64,000 bases of DNA from Curtobacterium sp. VKM Ac-2922 (GTDB lineage Bacteria; Actinomycetota; Actinomycetes; Actinomycetales; Microbacteriaceae), in NCBI RefSeq assembly GCF_022815645.1, contig NZ_JALGRO010000009.1:44000-107999 (forward strand). Reading direction: 5' to 3'. The notes under the pieces are model-generated. The model had not been told where the DNA came from and ran no database searches. It saw only the letters and a list, made by a program, of their open reading frames with translations. Positions 33,806 to 44,040 of this stretch are shown one piece after another (the stretch's first letter is position 1; the number at the start of each line of letters is the position of its first letter). A program made the position numbers and the translations under genes.

Positions 33806-34452
33806 TCAGTCCCCCGACGGCCAGCCCTCGGCCACGAGCCGTCGTGTCTCGCCGAGCAGCTGGGACATCGACTTGGTGCGGGCGATGATCGGGAAGAAGT
33901 TCGAGTCCGACTGCCACCGCGGGACGATGTGCTGGTGGAGGTGGCCGGCCACCCCGGCGCCCGCGACCTCGCCCTGGTTCATGCCGATGTTGAAGCCGTC
34001 GCAGTGCGAGACCTGCCGCAGCACCCGCATGGCCGTCTGGGTGAGCTCGCCGATCTCGCGGAGTTCGTCGGGCGAGGCGTCGTCGTACAGCGGGATGTGG
34101 CGGTACGGGCAGACCAGCAGGTGTCCGTTGTTGTACGGGTACAGGTTGAGCAGGACGTAGGCGTGCTCGCCGCGCGCGACGATCAGGGCGTCCTCGTCGG
34201 ACTTGGCGGGTGCCTCGCAGAACGGGCAGTCGTCCTTGTGTCCGCGGCCCTCGCCCTCGCGGCCGGCGTCGATGTACGCCATCCGGTGCGGGTTCCACAG
34301 GCGCTGGAAGGCGTCCGGCACCGCGGCGCCGGTGGCAGCGTCGCGGATGACCAGCGGATCCGGACCGGAGGCCGTGGTCGCCGAACCGGGACCGGTCACG
34401 TCGTCGACGTGACCGGTCCCGGGGACCTGCTCCGGGCCTCCAGACAGCTGCA

Positions 34453-34453
<1 letters not shown>
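33806..34453 (-). CDS. HIT-domain nucleotide hydrolase/Ap4A phosphorylase
   Basis: A 215-residue histidine-triad protein. The catalytic HxHxH is in [11 protein letters not shown] (about 178) and a CPFC zinc pair lies at about 76. It resembles the Rv2613c-type Ap4A phosphorylase found after thrS in mycobacteria, which breaks down dinucleoside polyphosphates. The start codon overlaps the thrS stop by 1 bp (TGATG). The first 60 residues are a variable extension. Confidence 0.9.
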
Positions 34454-36474
<2,021 letters not shown>

Positions 36475-36530
36475 GTGGTGGGACTCCTCGTTCTGGTGGT
36501 GGAGCAATGCTAGTCGGCGGGCGGGTCGAC

Positions 36531-37073
36531 TCAGGCCGGGACGACGCCGAGCGTGGTGACGGGAAGCCGGGGCTCGAGACGCTCCCGTCCCTGCAGGCCG
36601 TCGAGCTCCAGCAGCGCGGCGAACCCGATCGCCTGGTACCCGGCACGTTCGAGCAGGGTGATGGTGGCGGCGCCGGTGCCCCCGGTCGCCAGGACGTCGT
36701 CGACGACGAGCACCCGGGTGCCCGCGGGGAGCTGGGCCGGCCGGAGCTCGAGCTCGGCCTCGCCGTACTCCAACGCGTACTGCTCGCTGAGGACCTCGCC
36801 GGGGAGCTTGCCGGCCTTGCGCACGGTCAGCACGCCGACCTGGTGCTGCGCGGCGATGCCCCCGGCCAGCGCGAACCCACGGGCTTCGATGCCGGCGACG
36901 GCGTCGAACCCGGCGCCGATCGCGAACGGTGCCGCCAGGGCCTCGCACGCACGACCGAACGCCACGGCATCGGCGAACACCGGCGTGACGTCGCGGAACA
37001 GGATGCCGGGCTTCGGGAAGTCGGGGACGATCGCGGTCAGGCGCTGGACGAGGTCGGACGCGGTTTCGGTCAT
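36531..37073 (-). CDS. apt: adenine phosphoribosyltransferase
   Basis: A 180-residue salvage enzyme that makes AMP from adenine and PRPP. It shows [30 protein letters not shown] and the PRPP loop [20 protein letters not shown] lies six bases before the ATG, so it may be leaderless. It heads the long leftward block; in M. tuberculosis apt lies between secF and rel instead. Confidence 0.95.
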   Translation of the reverse strand: MTETASDLVQRLTAIVPDFPKPGILFRDVTPVFADAVAFGRACEALAAPFAIGAGFDAVAGIEARGFALAGGIAAQHQVGVLTVRKAGKLPGEVLSEQYALEYGEAELELRPAQLPAGTRVLVVDDVLATGGTGAATITLLERAGYQAIGFAALLELDGLQGRERLEPRLPVTTLGVVPA

Positions 37074-37079
37074 GCGTCA

Positions 37080-37085
37080 ACCGTA
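37080..37085 (-). promoter_or_regulatory. -10 hexamer, leaderless apt
   Basis: On the minus strand TACGGT is followed by six bases and the apt ATG (37073). It is the likely start of the apt-to-rel block. Confidence 0.4.
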
Positions 37086-37101
37086 CGGGCGGTCGGCGGG
37101 C

Positions 37102-37235
37102 ACCTCGCACCGTGCGGGGTTCGTGCTCGCGCAGGCACGAACGGTGCGGGGTTGGCGAGTGCGCACGGTGCGAGGTCGACCGCCCGTGCGAGGACGATCG
37201 CCCCGTGCGAGGAACCATCCCCGCACGGGGCGATC
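37102..37235. repeat. inverted-repeat cluster upstream of apt
   Basis: A 15-base perfect inverted repeat (ACCTCGCACCGTGCG at 37102-37116 and its complement at 37162-37176) encloses a second hairpin (GTTCGTGC / GCACGAAC, 37119-37142). The octamer GTGCGAGG occurs at 37168, 37186 and 37205 and inverted at 37103. A third hairpin, with 14-base arms beginning GATCGCCCCGTGCG (37196-37209 / 37222-37235), closes the region and could end transcription from the small ORF at 37299. Confidence 0.7.
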
Positions 37236-37248
37236 AACCCGGCACGAC

Positions 37249-37298
37249 GCGGCAGGGCAGCGCGGCAGGGCAGCGCGGCAGGGCAGCGCGGCAGCGCC
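37249..37298. repeat. 13-bp tandem repeat, 3.8 copies
   Basis: GCGGCAGGGCAGC is repeated exactly at 37249, 37262 and 37275, with a partial fourth copy to 37298. It abuts the stop codon of the small gene that begins at 37526. Confidence 0.8.
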
Positions 37299-37526
37299 TC
37301 AGCGCCAGGCGCGCAGGCCGATGCCGAGCATGGCCCACTCGGCTTCGCGCTGCACACGCTCGCGGTCGAGCTGCTCGCGCAGCGCGGGGTCGGTCTGGGG
37401 TCGTCGGGTACGGCGGCTCCAGATGATGAGGGACATCCCGATACGCAGCGCGATCCGGTCGGTCAGCGAGACCGTGCGGGGTGCGACGCCAGCGTCGGGG
37501 GGTCGGAGGACGGACTTGGTCGACAT
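37299..37526 (-). CDS. small basic protein of unknown function
   Basis: A 75-residue protein. The middle carries a short hydrophobic stretch (IALRIGMSLIIWSRR, about 26-40) followed by a charged helix (ALREQLDRERVQREAEWAM). It looks like the short membrane-associated proteins often found singly in Microbacteriaceae, but I cannot name a family. The ATG at 37526 is chosen; a GTG three codons upstream is possible. No clear SD is seen. Confidence 0.55.
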   Translation of the reverse strand: MSTKSVLRPPDAGVAPRTVSLTDRIALRIGMSLIIWSRRTRRPQTDPALREQLDRERVQREAEWAMLGIGLRAWR

Positions 37527-37925
37527 CGTGGTCACCGTTCAGGGAGAGGAGTGCGAGCGGAGAAACGGGCGCGACGGAATGATCCGTGCCCCGGAGGGAA
37601 CAACCGCTCGATGCATTCGCACGAAACAGTGCGGATGGCATGGGAGAACGGTCGACGAATGACCTGGTGCGGGAATCGTCCCGGTCGCGATCGACATTCC
37701 CCGCGCGCATTCCGACGGGCCCGCATTCCGCGCGACGGCGACGGTCGCCCCGGGCAACGCCCGAGCAGACCGATCGAAGCATCGACCGGAGGAACGGCGT
37801 CCGACCTGGATCAGGTCAGCGCGAGGGTGCCGCGCCCGGCGGACCGGACGTGAGCGGCTGCAGCGTGGCCGAATGGTTCAAGACGAACCGCGGCACGACG
37901 ACGAGATGGGACGGGACGTCCCGCG
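37527..37925. other. 399-bp region with no recognised gene
   Basis: No convincing coding sequence or RNA gene is seen. The region is somewhat less GC-rich than its surroundings and repeats the heptamer CATTCCG or its complement several times. It may hold the promoter of the 37526 gene and the 3' end of the 38021 peptide transcript. Confidence 0.4.
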
Positions 37926-38021
37926 TCAGCAGGAACCGGCGAACGGGGCGCCGAAAGCGCCACGGACTGCACGGAACGGCGTCTGCGTGGAGACTGCACG
38001 TGTGGTGGTCATGGTGATCAT
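37926..38021 (-). CDS. 31-residue peptide, unknown
   Basis: A short ORF with a convincing ribosome-binding site: AAAGGGGG lies 6 bases before the ATG. The peptide starts MITMTTTRAVSTQTPF and ends in FAGSC; it is Thr/Arg/Phe-rich with a terminal Cys. Possible promoter elements are TTGCGG and TATGGT about 40-70 bp upstream. It might be a leader peptide or a small functional protein. Nothing downstream on the same strand is closer than the gene at 37526. Confidence 0.45.
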   Translation of the reverse strand: MITMTTTRAVSTQTPFRAVRGAFGAPFAGSC

Positions 38022-38060
38022 GGTCGGCCCCCTTTCGGCACGAGTTGCTGTGGTCCGTGA

Positions 38061-38090
38061 ACCATATCGGCATTCTCGACGCCGCCGCAA
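38061..38090 (-). promoter_or_regulatory. possible promoter of the 31-residue peptide
   Basis: On the minus strand, TTGCGG (38085-38090) and TATGGT (38061-38066) are separated by 18 bp, and the peptide start lies 40 bp downstream. Both boxes are weak matches. Confidence 0.3.
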
Positions 38091-38108
38091 GCGTTCAGCC
38101 GGAATTCC

Positions 38109-38124
38109 TCGGAATGCATTCCGA
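38109..38124. promoter_or_regulatory. perfect 16-bp palindrome
   Basis: TCGGAATGCATTCCGA is a perfect palindrome, next to GGAATTCC at 38101. It lies upstream of the possible peptide promoter and downstream of the Clp terminator. It could be a protein-binding site. Confidence 0.45.
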
Positions 38125-38131
38125 CGCATGC

Positions 38132-38168
38132 AGAACGCCCCGGGACCGATCGGGTCCCGGGGCGTTCT
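38132..38168 (-). terminator. terminator hairpin after the Clp ATPase gene
   Basis: Perfect 16-bp arms (AGAACGCCCCGGGACC / GGTCCCGGGGCGTTCT) with a 5-base loop, starting 15 bp after the stop of the Clp gene. It has no T-run. Confidence 0.75.
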
Positions 38169-38183
38169 GGTGGGGTCGAGACG

Positions 38184-40790
38184 CTACCCGGCCAGGGGCG
38201 CCGTGACCCCGGCCACGCGGGCGACGAGGGCTTCCCCGTCCACCGTGACCTGCACCGTGTCACCGGACCCGGCAACGCCGTCCACGACCAGGGTCGCGAT
38301 GCGGTCGTCGACCTCGCGCTGGATCAGGCGACGCAGCGGACGAGCGCCGTACTCGGGCTCGTAGCCGTGCTCGGCGAGCCACTCGACGGCCTGGTCGGAC
38401 ACCGAGAGCACCATGTCCTGCGCGATGAGCCGCATCGAGGTCTCGCCGAGCAGCAGGTCGACGATCGCGCGCATCTGCGAGCGGTCGAGCTTGCGGAACA
38501 GCACGATGTCGTCGATGCGGTTGATGAACTCGGGCCGCATCGCCTCGCGCAGCTTGCCCATCACGCGCTGACGCAGGTCGTCGTCCGAGAACCCGCCGTC
38601 CGCCGACGCCGAGAACCCGAGCGCTCCGGACCGCGAGGTCAGGAACTCCGAGCCGATGTTCGACGTCATGATGACGACCGTGTTGCGGAAGTCGACCGTG
38701 CGGCCCTGGCCGTCGGTGAGCCGTCCGTCGTCGAGCACCTGCAGCAGCAGGTTGAACACGTCGGGGTGCGCCTTCTCGACCTCGTCGAGCAGCACGACCG
38801 AGTACGGGTTGCGACGGACGCGTTCGGTCAGCTGGCCGGCCTCGTCGTAGCCGACGTACCCGGGAGGGGCACCGACCAGCCGCGACACGGTGTGCCGCTC
38901 GCCGAACTCGCTCATGTCGAACCGGAGCATCGCCGACTCGTCGCCGAACAGCGACGCCGCGAGCGACTTCGCCAGCTCGGTCTTGCCGACACCGGTCGGC
39001 CCGAGGAACAGGAAACTGCCCACCGGTCGGTCCGGGTCGCCCATGCCGGTCCGGCTGCGCCGGACGGCGGTCGCGATGGCGCGCACCGCATCCTCCTGTC
39101 CGACGACCCGCTCGTGCAGCTCGTCCTCCAGTCGGGCGAGACGGGTCCGGTCGCCCTGGGTCAGCCGGGTCGCCGGGATCCCGGTGGCGCGCGCCACCAC
39201 CGCCGCGATGTCCGCCTCGGTGATCTCGGTCGTCGCGCGGTGCTGGTCGACGGCCGTCGGACTGGAGGCCCCACCTGCGTCCGCCTGTGCGGCGGCGGTG
39301 ATCCGCGCCTCCAGTTCGGCCGCCTGGTCGCGCAGGCGCGACGCTTCTTCGTACTGCTCCGCGGCGACGGCACGGTCCTTGTCGGCGTGCAGCTCGGCGA
39401 CCTGGTCGCGCAGGGCCTCGATGTCGACGTCACCGGACCGTGCCAGGCGGCGGCGGGCACCGGCCTGGTCGATCAGGTCGATCGCCTTGTCCGGCAGGTG
39501 CCGGTCGGTGACGTAGCGGTGCGACAGCTCGACGGCGGCGCGCAGGGCGTCGTCCGTGTAGGTCACGCCGTGGTGCTCGGCGTAGCGCGGGGCCAGGCCG
39601 GTCAGGATCGCGACGGCGTCCTCGACGCTCGGCTCCCCCACCGTGACGGGTTGGAAGCGGCGCTCGAGTGCGGCGTCCTTCTCGATGCGGCGGTACTCCT
39701 TGAGCGTTGTCGCACCGACCATGTGCAGGTCACCGCGGGCCAGGCGGGGCTTGAGGATGTTGCCGGCGTCCATCGAGCCGCCTTCGCCGCCACCACCGGC
39801 GCCGACGACCGTGTGCAGTTCGTCGACGAACACGATGAGCTCGTCGGCGTGCGCCGCGATCTCGTCCATGGCGTTCGTCAGGCGCTCCTCGAAGTCGCCG
39901 CGGTAGCGGGTGCCGGAGAGCATGCCGGGCAGGTCGAGGGCGACGACACGCTTGCCCTGCAGCAGCGCGGGGACGTCGCCGTCCGCGATGCGCTGCGCCA
40001 GGCCCTCGACGATCGCGGTCTTGCCGACGCCGGGCTCGCCGATCAGCACCGGGTTGTTCTTGGACCGGCGCAGCAGGATCTCGACGGTCTGCTCGATCTC
40101 GTCCGCGCGGCCGATGACCGGGTCGATGCCGCCCTGGCGGGCACGTTCGGTCAGGTCGGTGCCGAACTGGTCGAGCGTCGGCGTCTCGGACTGCTGCTGG
40201 TCGGCCTCGGTGGTGCCGGGCATCGGGCGCCCCTCTCGTGCCGCCTCGGCGGCCTGCTGCGCGTAGGTCTGCATGACCTGCGGGGTGACACCGGCGCTCG
40301 CGAGGAGCTGGCCGGTGACGGTCTCCTGGTCCATCACGAGCGCGAAGAAGACGTGCTCGGGGTCGGTGTAGGTGCTGCCGAAGCCCCGCGCGGCCTGGGT
40401 GGCCTCGACGAGGATCCGCTGTGCGGTGGGCGTCAGCGCGGGTCGGCCCTGCACGCGTTCGGACGACGGAGCGGGCAGGCGCTGCTCGACCTCGTCGGCC
40501 AGGTGCTCGGGGTCGACCCCGGCCGAGCGGATGACCGCGTCGAAGGGCTCGGTCTCGACGAGCACGTGCAGGACGTGCAGCGCGTCGAGTTCACGCTGCC
40601 CTTGCGAGACCGCGTACTCGGCGGTGCGCTGGAGCAGATCGTGGGTGCGGCGGCTGAGCAGTCGTGTGATGTCGACGGGGCGACCCAGCGGTGTGGATCG
40701 CTGGGCGCCGGTGTTCTGGGCCGCGAGCAGACGCGCGAGGAACTCGTCGAACGAGTCGTTGCCGTTGGTCGGACCGGACGGTGCTGGCAA
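38184..40790 (-). CDS. ClpC-like Clp ATPase under HspR-type control
   Basis: An 868-residue Clp/Hsp100 unfoldase. N domain about 40-165; first AAA+ with Walker [10 protein letters not shown] and IVFVDELHT; a short UVR-like middle helix ([17 protein letters not shown]) as in ClpC rather than the long ClpB coiled coil; second AAA+ with [14 protein letters not shown]. The loop after SNIGSEFL holds LGF, the tripeptide that docks ClpP in ClpA/C/X, so it may feed the protease. The TTG at 40790 is chosen for AGGAGGT 4 bases upstream. A HAIR operator lies immediately upstream, so heat-shock control by HspR is likely. The linker near residue 505 contains a copy of the palindromic element. Confidence 0.9.
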   Translation of the reverse strand: MPAPSGPTNGNDSFDEFLARLLAAQNTGAQRSTPLGRPVDITRLLSRRTHDLLQRTAEYAVSQGQRELDALHVLHVLVETEPFDAVIRSAGVDPEHLADEVEQRLPAPSSERVQGRPALTPTAQRILVEATQAARGFGSTYTDPEHVFFALVMDQETVTGQLLASAGVTPQVMQTYAQQAAEAAREGRPMPGTTEADQQQSETPTLDQFGTDLTERARQGGIDPVIGRADEIEQTVEILLRRSKNNPVLIGEPGVGKTAIVEGLAQRIADGDVPALLQGKRVVALDLPGMLSGTRYRGDFEERLTNAMDEIAAHADELIVFVDELHTVVGAGGGGEGGSMDAGNILKPRLARGDLHMVGATTLKEYRRIEKDAALERRFQPVTVGEPSVEDAVAILTGLAPRYAEHHGVTYTDDALRAAVELSHRYVTDRHLPDKAIDLIDQAGARRRLARSGDVDIEALRDQVAELHADKDRAVAAEQYEEASRLRDQAAELEARITAAAQADAGGASSPTAVDQHRATTEITEADIAAVVARATGIPATRLTQGDRTRLARLEDELHERVVGQEDAVRAIATAVRRSRTGMGDPDRPVGSFLFLGPTGVGKTELAKSLAASLFGDESAMLRFDMSEFGERHTVSRLVGAPPGYVGYDEAGQLTERVRRNPYSVVLLDEVEKAHPDVFNLLLQVLDDGRLTDGQGRTVDFRNTVVIMTSNIGSEFLTSRSGALGFSASADGGFSDDDLRQRVMGKLREAMRPEFINRIDDIVLFRKLDRSQMRAIVDLLLGETSMRLIAQDMVLSVSDQAVEWLAEHGYEPEYGARPLRRLIQREVDDRIATLVVDGVAGSGDTVQVTVDGEALVARVAGVTAPLAG
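39259..39285. repeat. palindromic element copy inside Clp linker
   Basis: GGACTGGAGGCCCC...GCGTCCGCC aligns base for base with the copy in dhaM (4674) except for about four differences. It encodes ADAGGASSP in the linker between the middle helix and the second AAA+ domain. Confidence 0.5.
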
Positions 40791-40806
40791 AGGGACCTCC
40801 TGGGAA

Positions 40807-40827
40807 CTTGAGTGCCTTCGACTCAAT
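40807..40827. promoter_or_regulatory. HAIR operator (HspR site)
   Basis: CTTGAGT-N7-ACTCAAT matches the HspR-associated inverted repeat consensus (CTTGAGT-N7-ACTCAAG) at all but the last base. It sits just upstream of the Clp ATPase ribosome-binding site. HspR represses chaperone genes in actinobacteria and releases them on heat shock. Confidence 0.85.
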
Positions 40828-40885
40828 GCAACGCAGGAGGAGCCGGCTCATTCCCGGGCGGCGGAAGAACTTGCGTGGACCCGAC

Positions 40886-41371
40886 TCAGGTCCGGGCGAT
40901 CGCCGCCGTGGTGGCCTCGGTCACCGTCAGCAGGTCGGACGGAGCGATCTCGATGTCGAACCCGCGGCGGCCGCCGGACACGAAGATCGTCGGGTAGGCC
41001 GTCGCCGACTCGTCCAGCACGGTGCGCAGGTGCGCGCGCTGTCCGACGGGACTGATCCCACCGACGACGTACCCGGTCCGCTTCTCCGCCAGCGCCGGGT
41101 CGGCGAGCGTGGCCTTCTTGCCACCGACCGCCGCGGCGATGGCCTTGAGGTCGAGGCGGTTCGCCACCGGGACGATCGCGACCGCCAGGGCGCCGTCGAC
41201 GGACACCACGAGGGTCTTGAAGACCTGCTCCTCGCGCAGACCCAGCGCAGCCGCAGCCTCTTCACCGAAGTTCGTCGCGGTCTCGTGGTGCTCGTACACG
41301 TGGGGCGTGAAGGGCACCCCGGCGCGCTCCAACGCGAGGGTCGCGGGGGTGCTCGGGGCAGCGGCGGTCAT
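40886..41371 (-). CDS. ybaK: YbaK-type Cys-tRNA deacylase
   Basis: A 161-residue trans-editing protein that hydrolyses mischarged Cys-tRNA(Pro). It shows the family core EEQVFKTLVVSVDG, the catalytic lysine there, and the GGISPVGQR loop. The ATG at 41371 is chosen; the frame upstream is non-coding shadow of the neighbour. Stand-alone gene, divergent from the DUF6412-like gene. Confidence 0.93.
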   Translation of the reverse strand: MTAAAPSTPATLALERAGVPFTPHVYEHHETATNFGEEAAAALGLREEQVFKTLVVSVDGALAVAIVPVANRLDLKAIAAAVGGKKATLADPALAEKRTGYVVGGISPVGQRAHLRTVLDESATAYPTIFVSGGRRGFDIEIAPSDLLTVTEATTAAIART

Positions 41372-41437
41372 GCGGCGATCATCCCCCGCCCGGGCCACCT
41401 GTCCCGAGCGGCACGCGGGCGTTAGTCTGAACCGACC

Positions 41438-41722
41438 ATGGCCGTGATCGAGGTGTTCCTGCGCGCAGTCGCCGCGCTGGTCGTCGTCGACCCGGTCTCC
41501 GGAGCGCTGCCACTGCTCGCGCTGGCGGGGTTCGGCGCGGTGGTCGTCGCCGCTGCCGTGCTCGTCGCCCAGGTGCTGGCACTCGTGCTCGGCGTTGCCG
41601 GCACGGTGGGGCTCCGCGTGCCGAGTGCGCCGCGCGACCTGGTCACCCGGATCGCATGGAGCCACCCCGACGCCGACGGGCACGCCCGACCGCGGGCACC
41701 GGGAGTCGTCCCCGCGACCTGA
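41438..41722 (+). CDS. small membrane protein (DUF6412-like)
   Basis: A 94-residue protein with two closely spaced hydrophobic stretches (about 5-25 and 27-55) and a polar C-terminus (SHPDADGHARPR). It resembles DUF6412 proteins that precede a YidC paralogue in Microbacteriaceae; the identification is tentative. The ATG follows TAGTCT by nine bases. It probably shares a transcript with the YidC-like gene 59 bp downstream. Confidence 0.7.
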   Translation: MAVIEVFLRAVAALVVVDPVSGALPLLALAGFGAVVVAAAVLVAQVLALVLGVAGTVGLRVPSAPRDLVTRIAWSHPDADGHARPRAPGVVPAT

Positions 41723-41781
41723 CACCGATCGGTGTGCGGGTCGCTCGTCGACCCCTGCCACCACACTCGATCGGAATCGTC

Positions 41782-42531
41782 ATGGACCTGTCCACCCTGC
41801 CCCTCGTCGGGCCGCTCGTCGGCGGCGCGCTGCACCTCGGCGCCGACCTGCTCGCCACCCTGACCGCGACACTCGACCCCGTCGCGGGCCCCCTCGCCGC
41901 CGCACTCGCCGTGGTGCTGGCCACCCTGGCCGTCCGCGCGCTGCTGGTCCCCCTGTCCGTGCTGCAGGTCCGGGCCGAGCGGGACCGCCGCCGCCTGGCT
42001 CCGCAGCTCGCCGCACTGCGGAAGCGGTACGGCACGGACACCGCACGGCTGCAGCGCGCGGTGCAGGAGCTGTACACGTCCGAGCACGTCTCCCCGCTGG
42101 CTGGATGCCTGCCCGTGCTCGCGCAGGCACCCGTCCTGTCGCTCGTGTACGCCCTGTTCACCCACGCCACCATCGCCGGCGCGACGAACACCCTGCTCGA
42201 GGCCACGCTCGTCGGCATCCCGCTCGGGCACTCGTTCGTCGCGGTGCTCACCTCGCCGCTGTGGGTGCACGCCTGGGTCGTCGTGCTGCTGCTCGCTGCA
42301 CTGGCCGTGGTGGTCGAGTCGACCCGGCGCGCGAACCTGCGGTGGAACCCGCCCGCAGCCGCCGACGGGGCGGTCCCCGGATCGGCCGCGACGACGGCGA
42401 TCACCCGGTGGGTGCCCTTCGTGACCGTCGTGTTCGCGGCGATCGCACCGCTGGCAGCGGCGCTGTACGTCGTGACGAGCGTGTCGTGGGCCGCCGGGGA
42501 GCGGGCCGTGCTGCGGCGGGTGCTGGCCTGA
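41782..42531 (+). CDS. YidC/Oxa1-family membrane insertase paralogue
   Basis: A 249-residue protein of the YidC/Oxa1/Alb3 type. It has five predicted helices, and the conserved arginine of the hydrophilic groove in AVRALLVPLSVLQ, followed by the cytoplasmic hairpin LAPQLAALRKRYG and then SPLAGCLPVLAQAPVL. It lacks the signal peptide and long C-terminus of the housekeeping YidC near rnpA, so it is probably a second, specialised insertase. Its partner may be the small membrane protein just upstream. Confidence 0.85.
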   Translation: MDLSTLPLVGPLVGGALHLGADLLATLTATLDPVAGPLAAALAVVLATLAVRALLVPLSVLQVRAERDRRRLAPQLAALRKRYGTDTARLQRAVQELYTSEHVSPLAGCLPVLAQAPVLSLVYALFTHATIAGATNTLLEATLVGIPLGHSFVAVLTSPLWVHAWVVVLLLAALAVVVESTRRANLRWNPPAAADGAVPGSAATTAITRWVPFVTVVFAAIAPLAAALYVVTSVSWAAGERAVLRRVLA

Positions 42532-42536
42532 GCGGA

Positions 42537-42731
42537 TCAGCCCTCGTGCTCGGGGCCCTGGTCGACCGGGTCGTACTCGGTCCCGCGACCCTGTTCCTCG
42601 TCGGGCAGCGGGTTGCGCCGTTCGACACCACTGCCGCCGGGGTTCGTCGCGACGTAGTCGGCTTCGCCCGAGGTCGCGTCGTGGCTGACCGGTTCGACGA
42701 CCTCGGGGTCGGGTTCGCGTGCGTCTGTCAT
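42537..42731 (-). CDS. small acidic protein, unknown
   Basis: A 64-residue, highly acidic and polar protein (MTDAREPDPEVVEPVSHDAT at the start, ending in DPVDQGPEHEG) with no hydrophobic segment. Probably disordered. Its stop lies 6 bp from the convergent YidC-like stop. Function unknown. Confidence 0.6.
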   Translation of the reverse strand: MTDAREPDPEVVEPVSHDATSGEADYVATNPGGSGVERRNPLPDEEQGRGTEYDPVDQGPEHEG

Positions 42732-42846
42732 GCACCAGGCCTACACCGCCCGGATCCGGACAGTCCCCCGGACTGGGTGCGCACCGCACCGCGCCGAGTG
42801 CGACGATGAACACCGAGACAGCATCGACCGGACACCGGGAGTGCGC

Positions 42847-43851
42847 ATGGCCGACGACGACCGCGACACCGAGCGCGATCGCGCGCGCCTGCAGGAGATC
42901 GCCTGGGGCTCCGGGTCGACCCCGGCCGAGGCGGCACGGGCGCGGATCACCCTGGCCGACCTCGGTCGTCGTGGCGGACGGCGCGGACCGACCGCGGCCG
43001 ACACACCGCCGCAGCCCGAGGGGGCGAGCCGACCAGTCGTGGCCGCCGCGCCCACGGCAGGGCCGACGGCAGCCCCCGCGGCCACGCCAGGGGCGACGCG
43101 TGCGTCCGTGGCGAGTGTGTCGTCGTCTGGCGACCGTCTGGCGGACGGGGCGGTCCCCGGCCAGCGTGATCCGGGCCTCCCGTCCGAGCGACCGGACCAG
43201 CCGGTCGACGCGACCGAGTCCGCTCCCGCGACCGCCCTGGTCGACACGACCCGGCAGGCCGACGCGACCCGCCAGGTCGACACGACCCAGCCGGCCGGGT
43301 CGGCTGACGGACCGAGCGCGCCCAGCCGGTGGGTCCGCGGGCGCGACCGAGTCCTGCGGGTGGTCCGCAGCGCACGGACCCGCCCCTGGCTGGCCGGGGG
43401 GCTCGCCGCGGCGATCGTCGTCGCGTTCGGGACCGGGCTGGTCATCGGGACCGTGCACCCCGCGGTGCCCGGCTCGCCGTCCGTCACCCCGACGGCCGGC
43501 ACGGTCACGCTGCAGCAGCTGCTCGACGCGCCGCAGACGTACGCCGACCAGATCCCGGGTTCGATCGAGGCACCGGTGCGGTTGCACTCCACGCGGTTGA
43601 TCTTCACGAACCGGTCGCTGAGCGGCGACGACGCGGCGACGCCGTGGAACGTCTGGGCGGGTGTCGGGGCCGACCGGTCGATGGTCTGCCTGGTGGCGAC
43701 CGCCAACCGGATGGAGGCGTCCACCTCGTGCTTCCCGCGTGACGACGCCCTGCACGGCAAGGTGTCGATGACCGCGCAGTCGCTGAGCGGGACCCTGACG
43801 CTGGAGCTGTCCGGTGGCGGTGTCGATGGGCGTGTCGCGCAGGCGTTCTGA
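42847..43851 (+). CDS. single-pass membrane protein, unknown
   Basis: A 334-residue protein. Residues 1-45 look like a short helical domain (QEIAWGSGSTPAEAARARIT); 50-155 are low-complexity Ala/Pro/Thr/Asp with short internal repeats (VDTTRQADATRQVDTTQ); one membrane helix follows (about 180-202) and then an extracellular domain of 130 residues. The linker carries a copy of the palindromic element (43143-43185). GGGAGTG precedes the ATG. The C-terminal domain resembles none I recognise. Confidence 0.7.
   Translation: MADDDRDTERDRARLQEIAWGSGSTPAEAARARITLADLGRRGGRRGPTAADTPPQPEGASRPVVAAAPTAGPTAAPAATPGATRASVASVSSSGDRLADGAVPGQRDPGLPSERPDQPVDATESAPATALVDTTRQADATRQVDTTQPAGSADGPSAPSRWVRGRDRVLRVVRSARTRPWLAGGLAAAIVVAFGTGLVIGTVHPAVPGSPSVTPTAGTVTLQQLLDAPQTYADQIPGSIEAPVRLHSTRLIFTNRSLSGDDAATPWNVWAGVGADRSMVCLVATANRMEASTSCFPRDDALHGKVSMTAQSLSGTLTLELSGGGVDGRVAQAF
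43143..43185. repeat. palindromic element copy inside membrane-protein linker
   Basis: GGACGGGG...CCGGCCAGC...GGGCCTCCCGTCC, matching the copy at 845 in both ends and in the loop CCGGCCAGC. It falls in the disordered region of the 42847 protein. Confidence 0.5.
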
Positions 43852-44040
43852 GTGTCCGCAGTGCGTTGGAGCGCTCCCGTGACAATCGTCGGAGGTCGTG
43901 TCAGACTGGTCTGATCGCACTCGCCGTGGAGTGACCAACCACCAGTTCCACACCGAGCGCGCAGCCCGACCGATCCGGTCGTGGTGTCGTCGACGACGTC
44001 GCCCGTCGCGCGCTCCACCACGCCCCGAGGAGGTCAGCCC

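Noticed and set aside
36475..36530. T-box or other riboswitch before thrS
   Set aside because: The gap to apt is only 56 bp and has no T-box sequence or room for the structure.
37865..37895. tRNA D-arm-like string (GTGGCCGAATGGTTCAAG)
   Set aside because: No acceptor stem, anticodon arm or T-arm (GGTTCGA) follows at the right distances, so it is not a tRNA.
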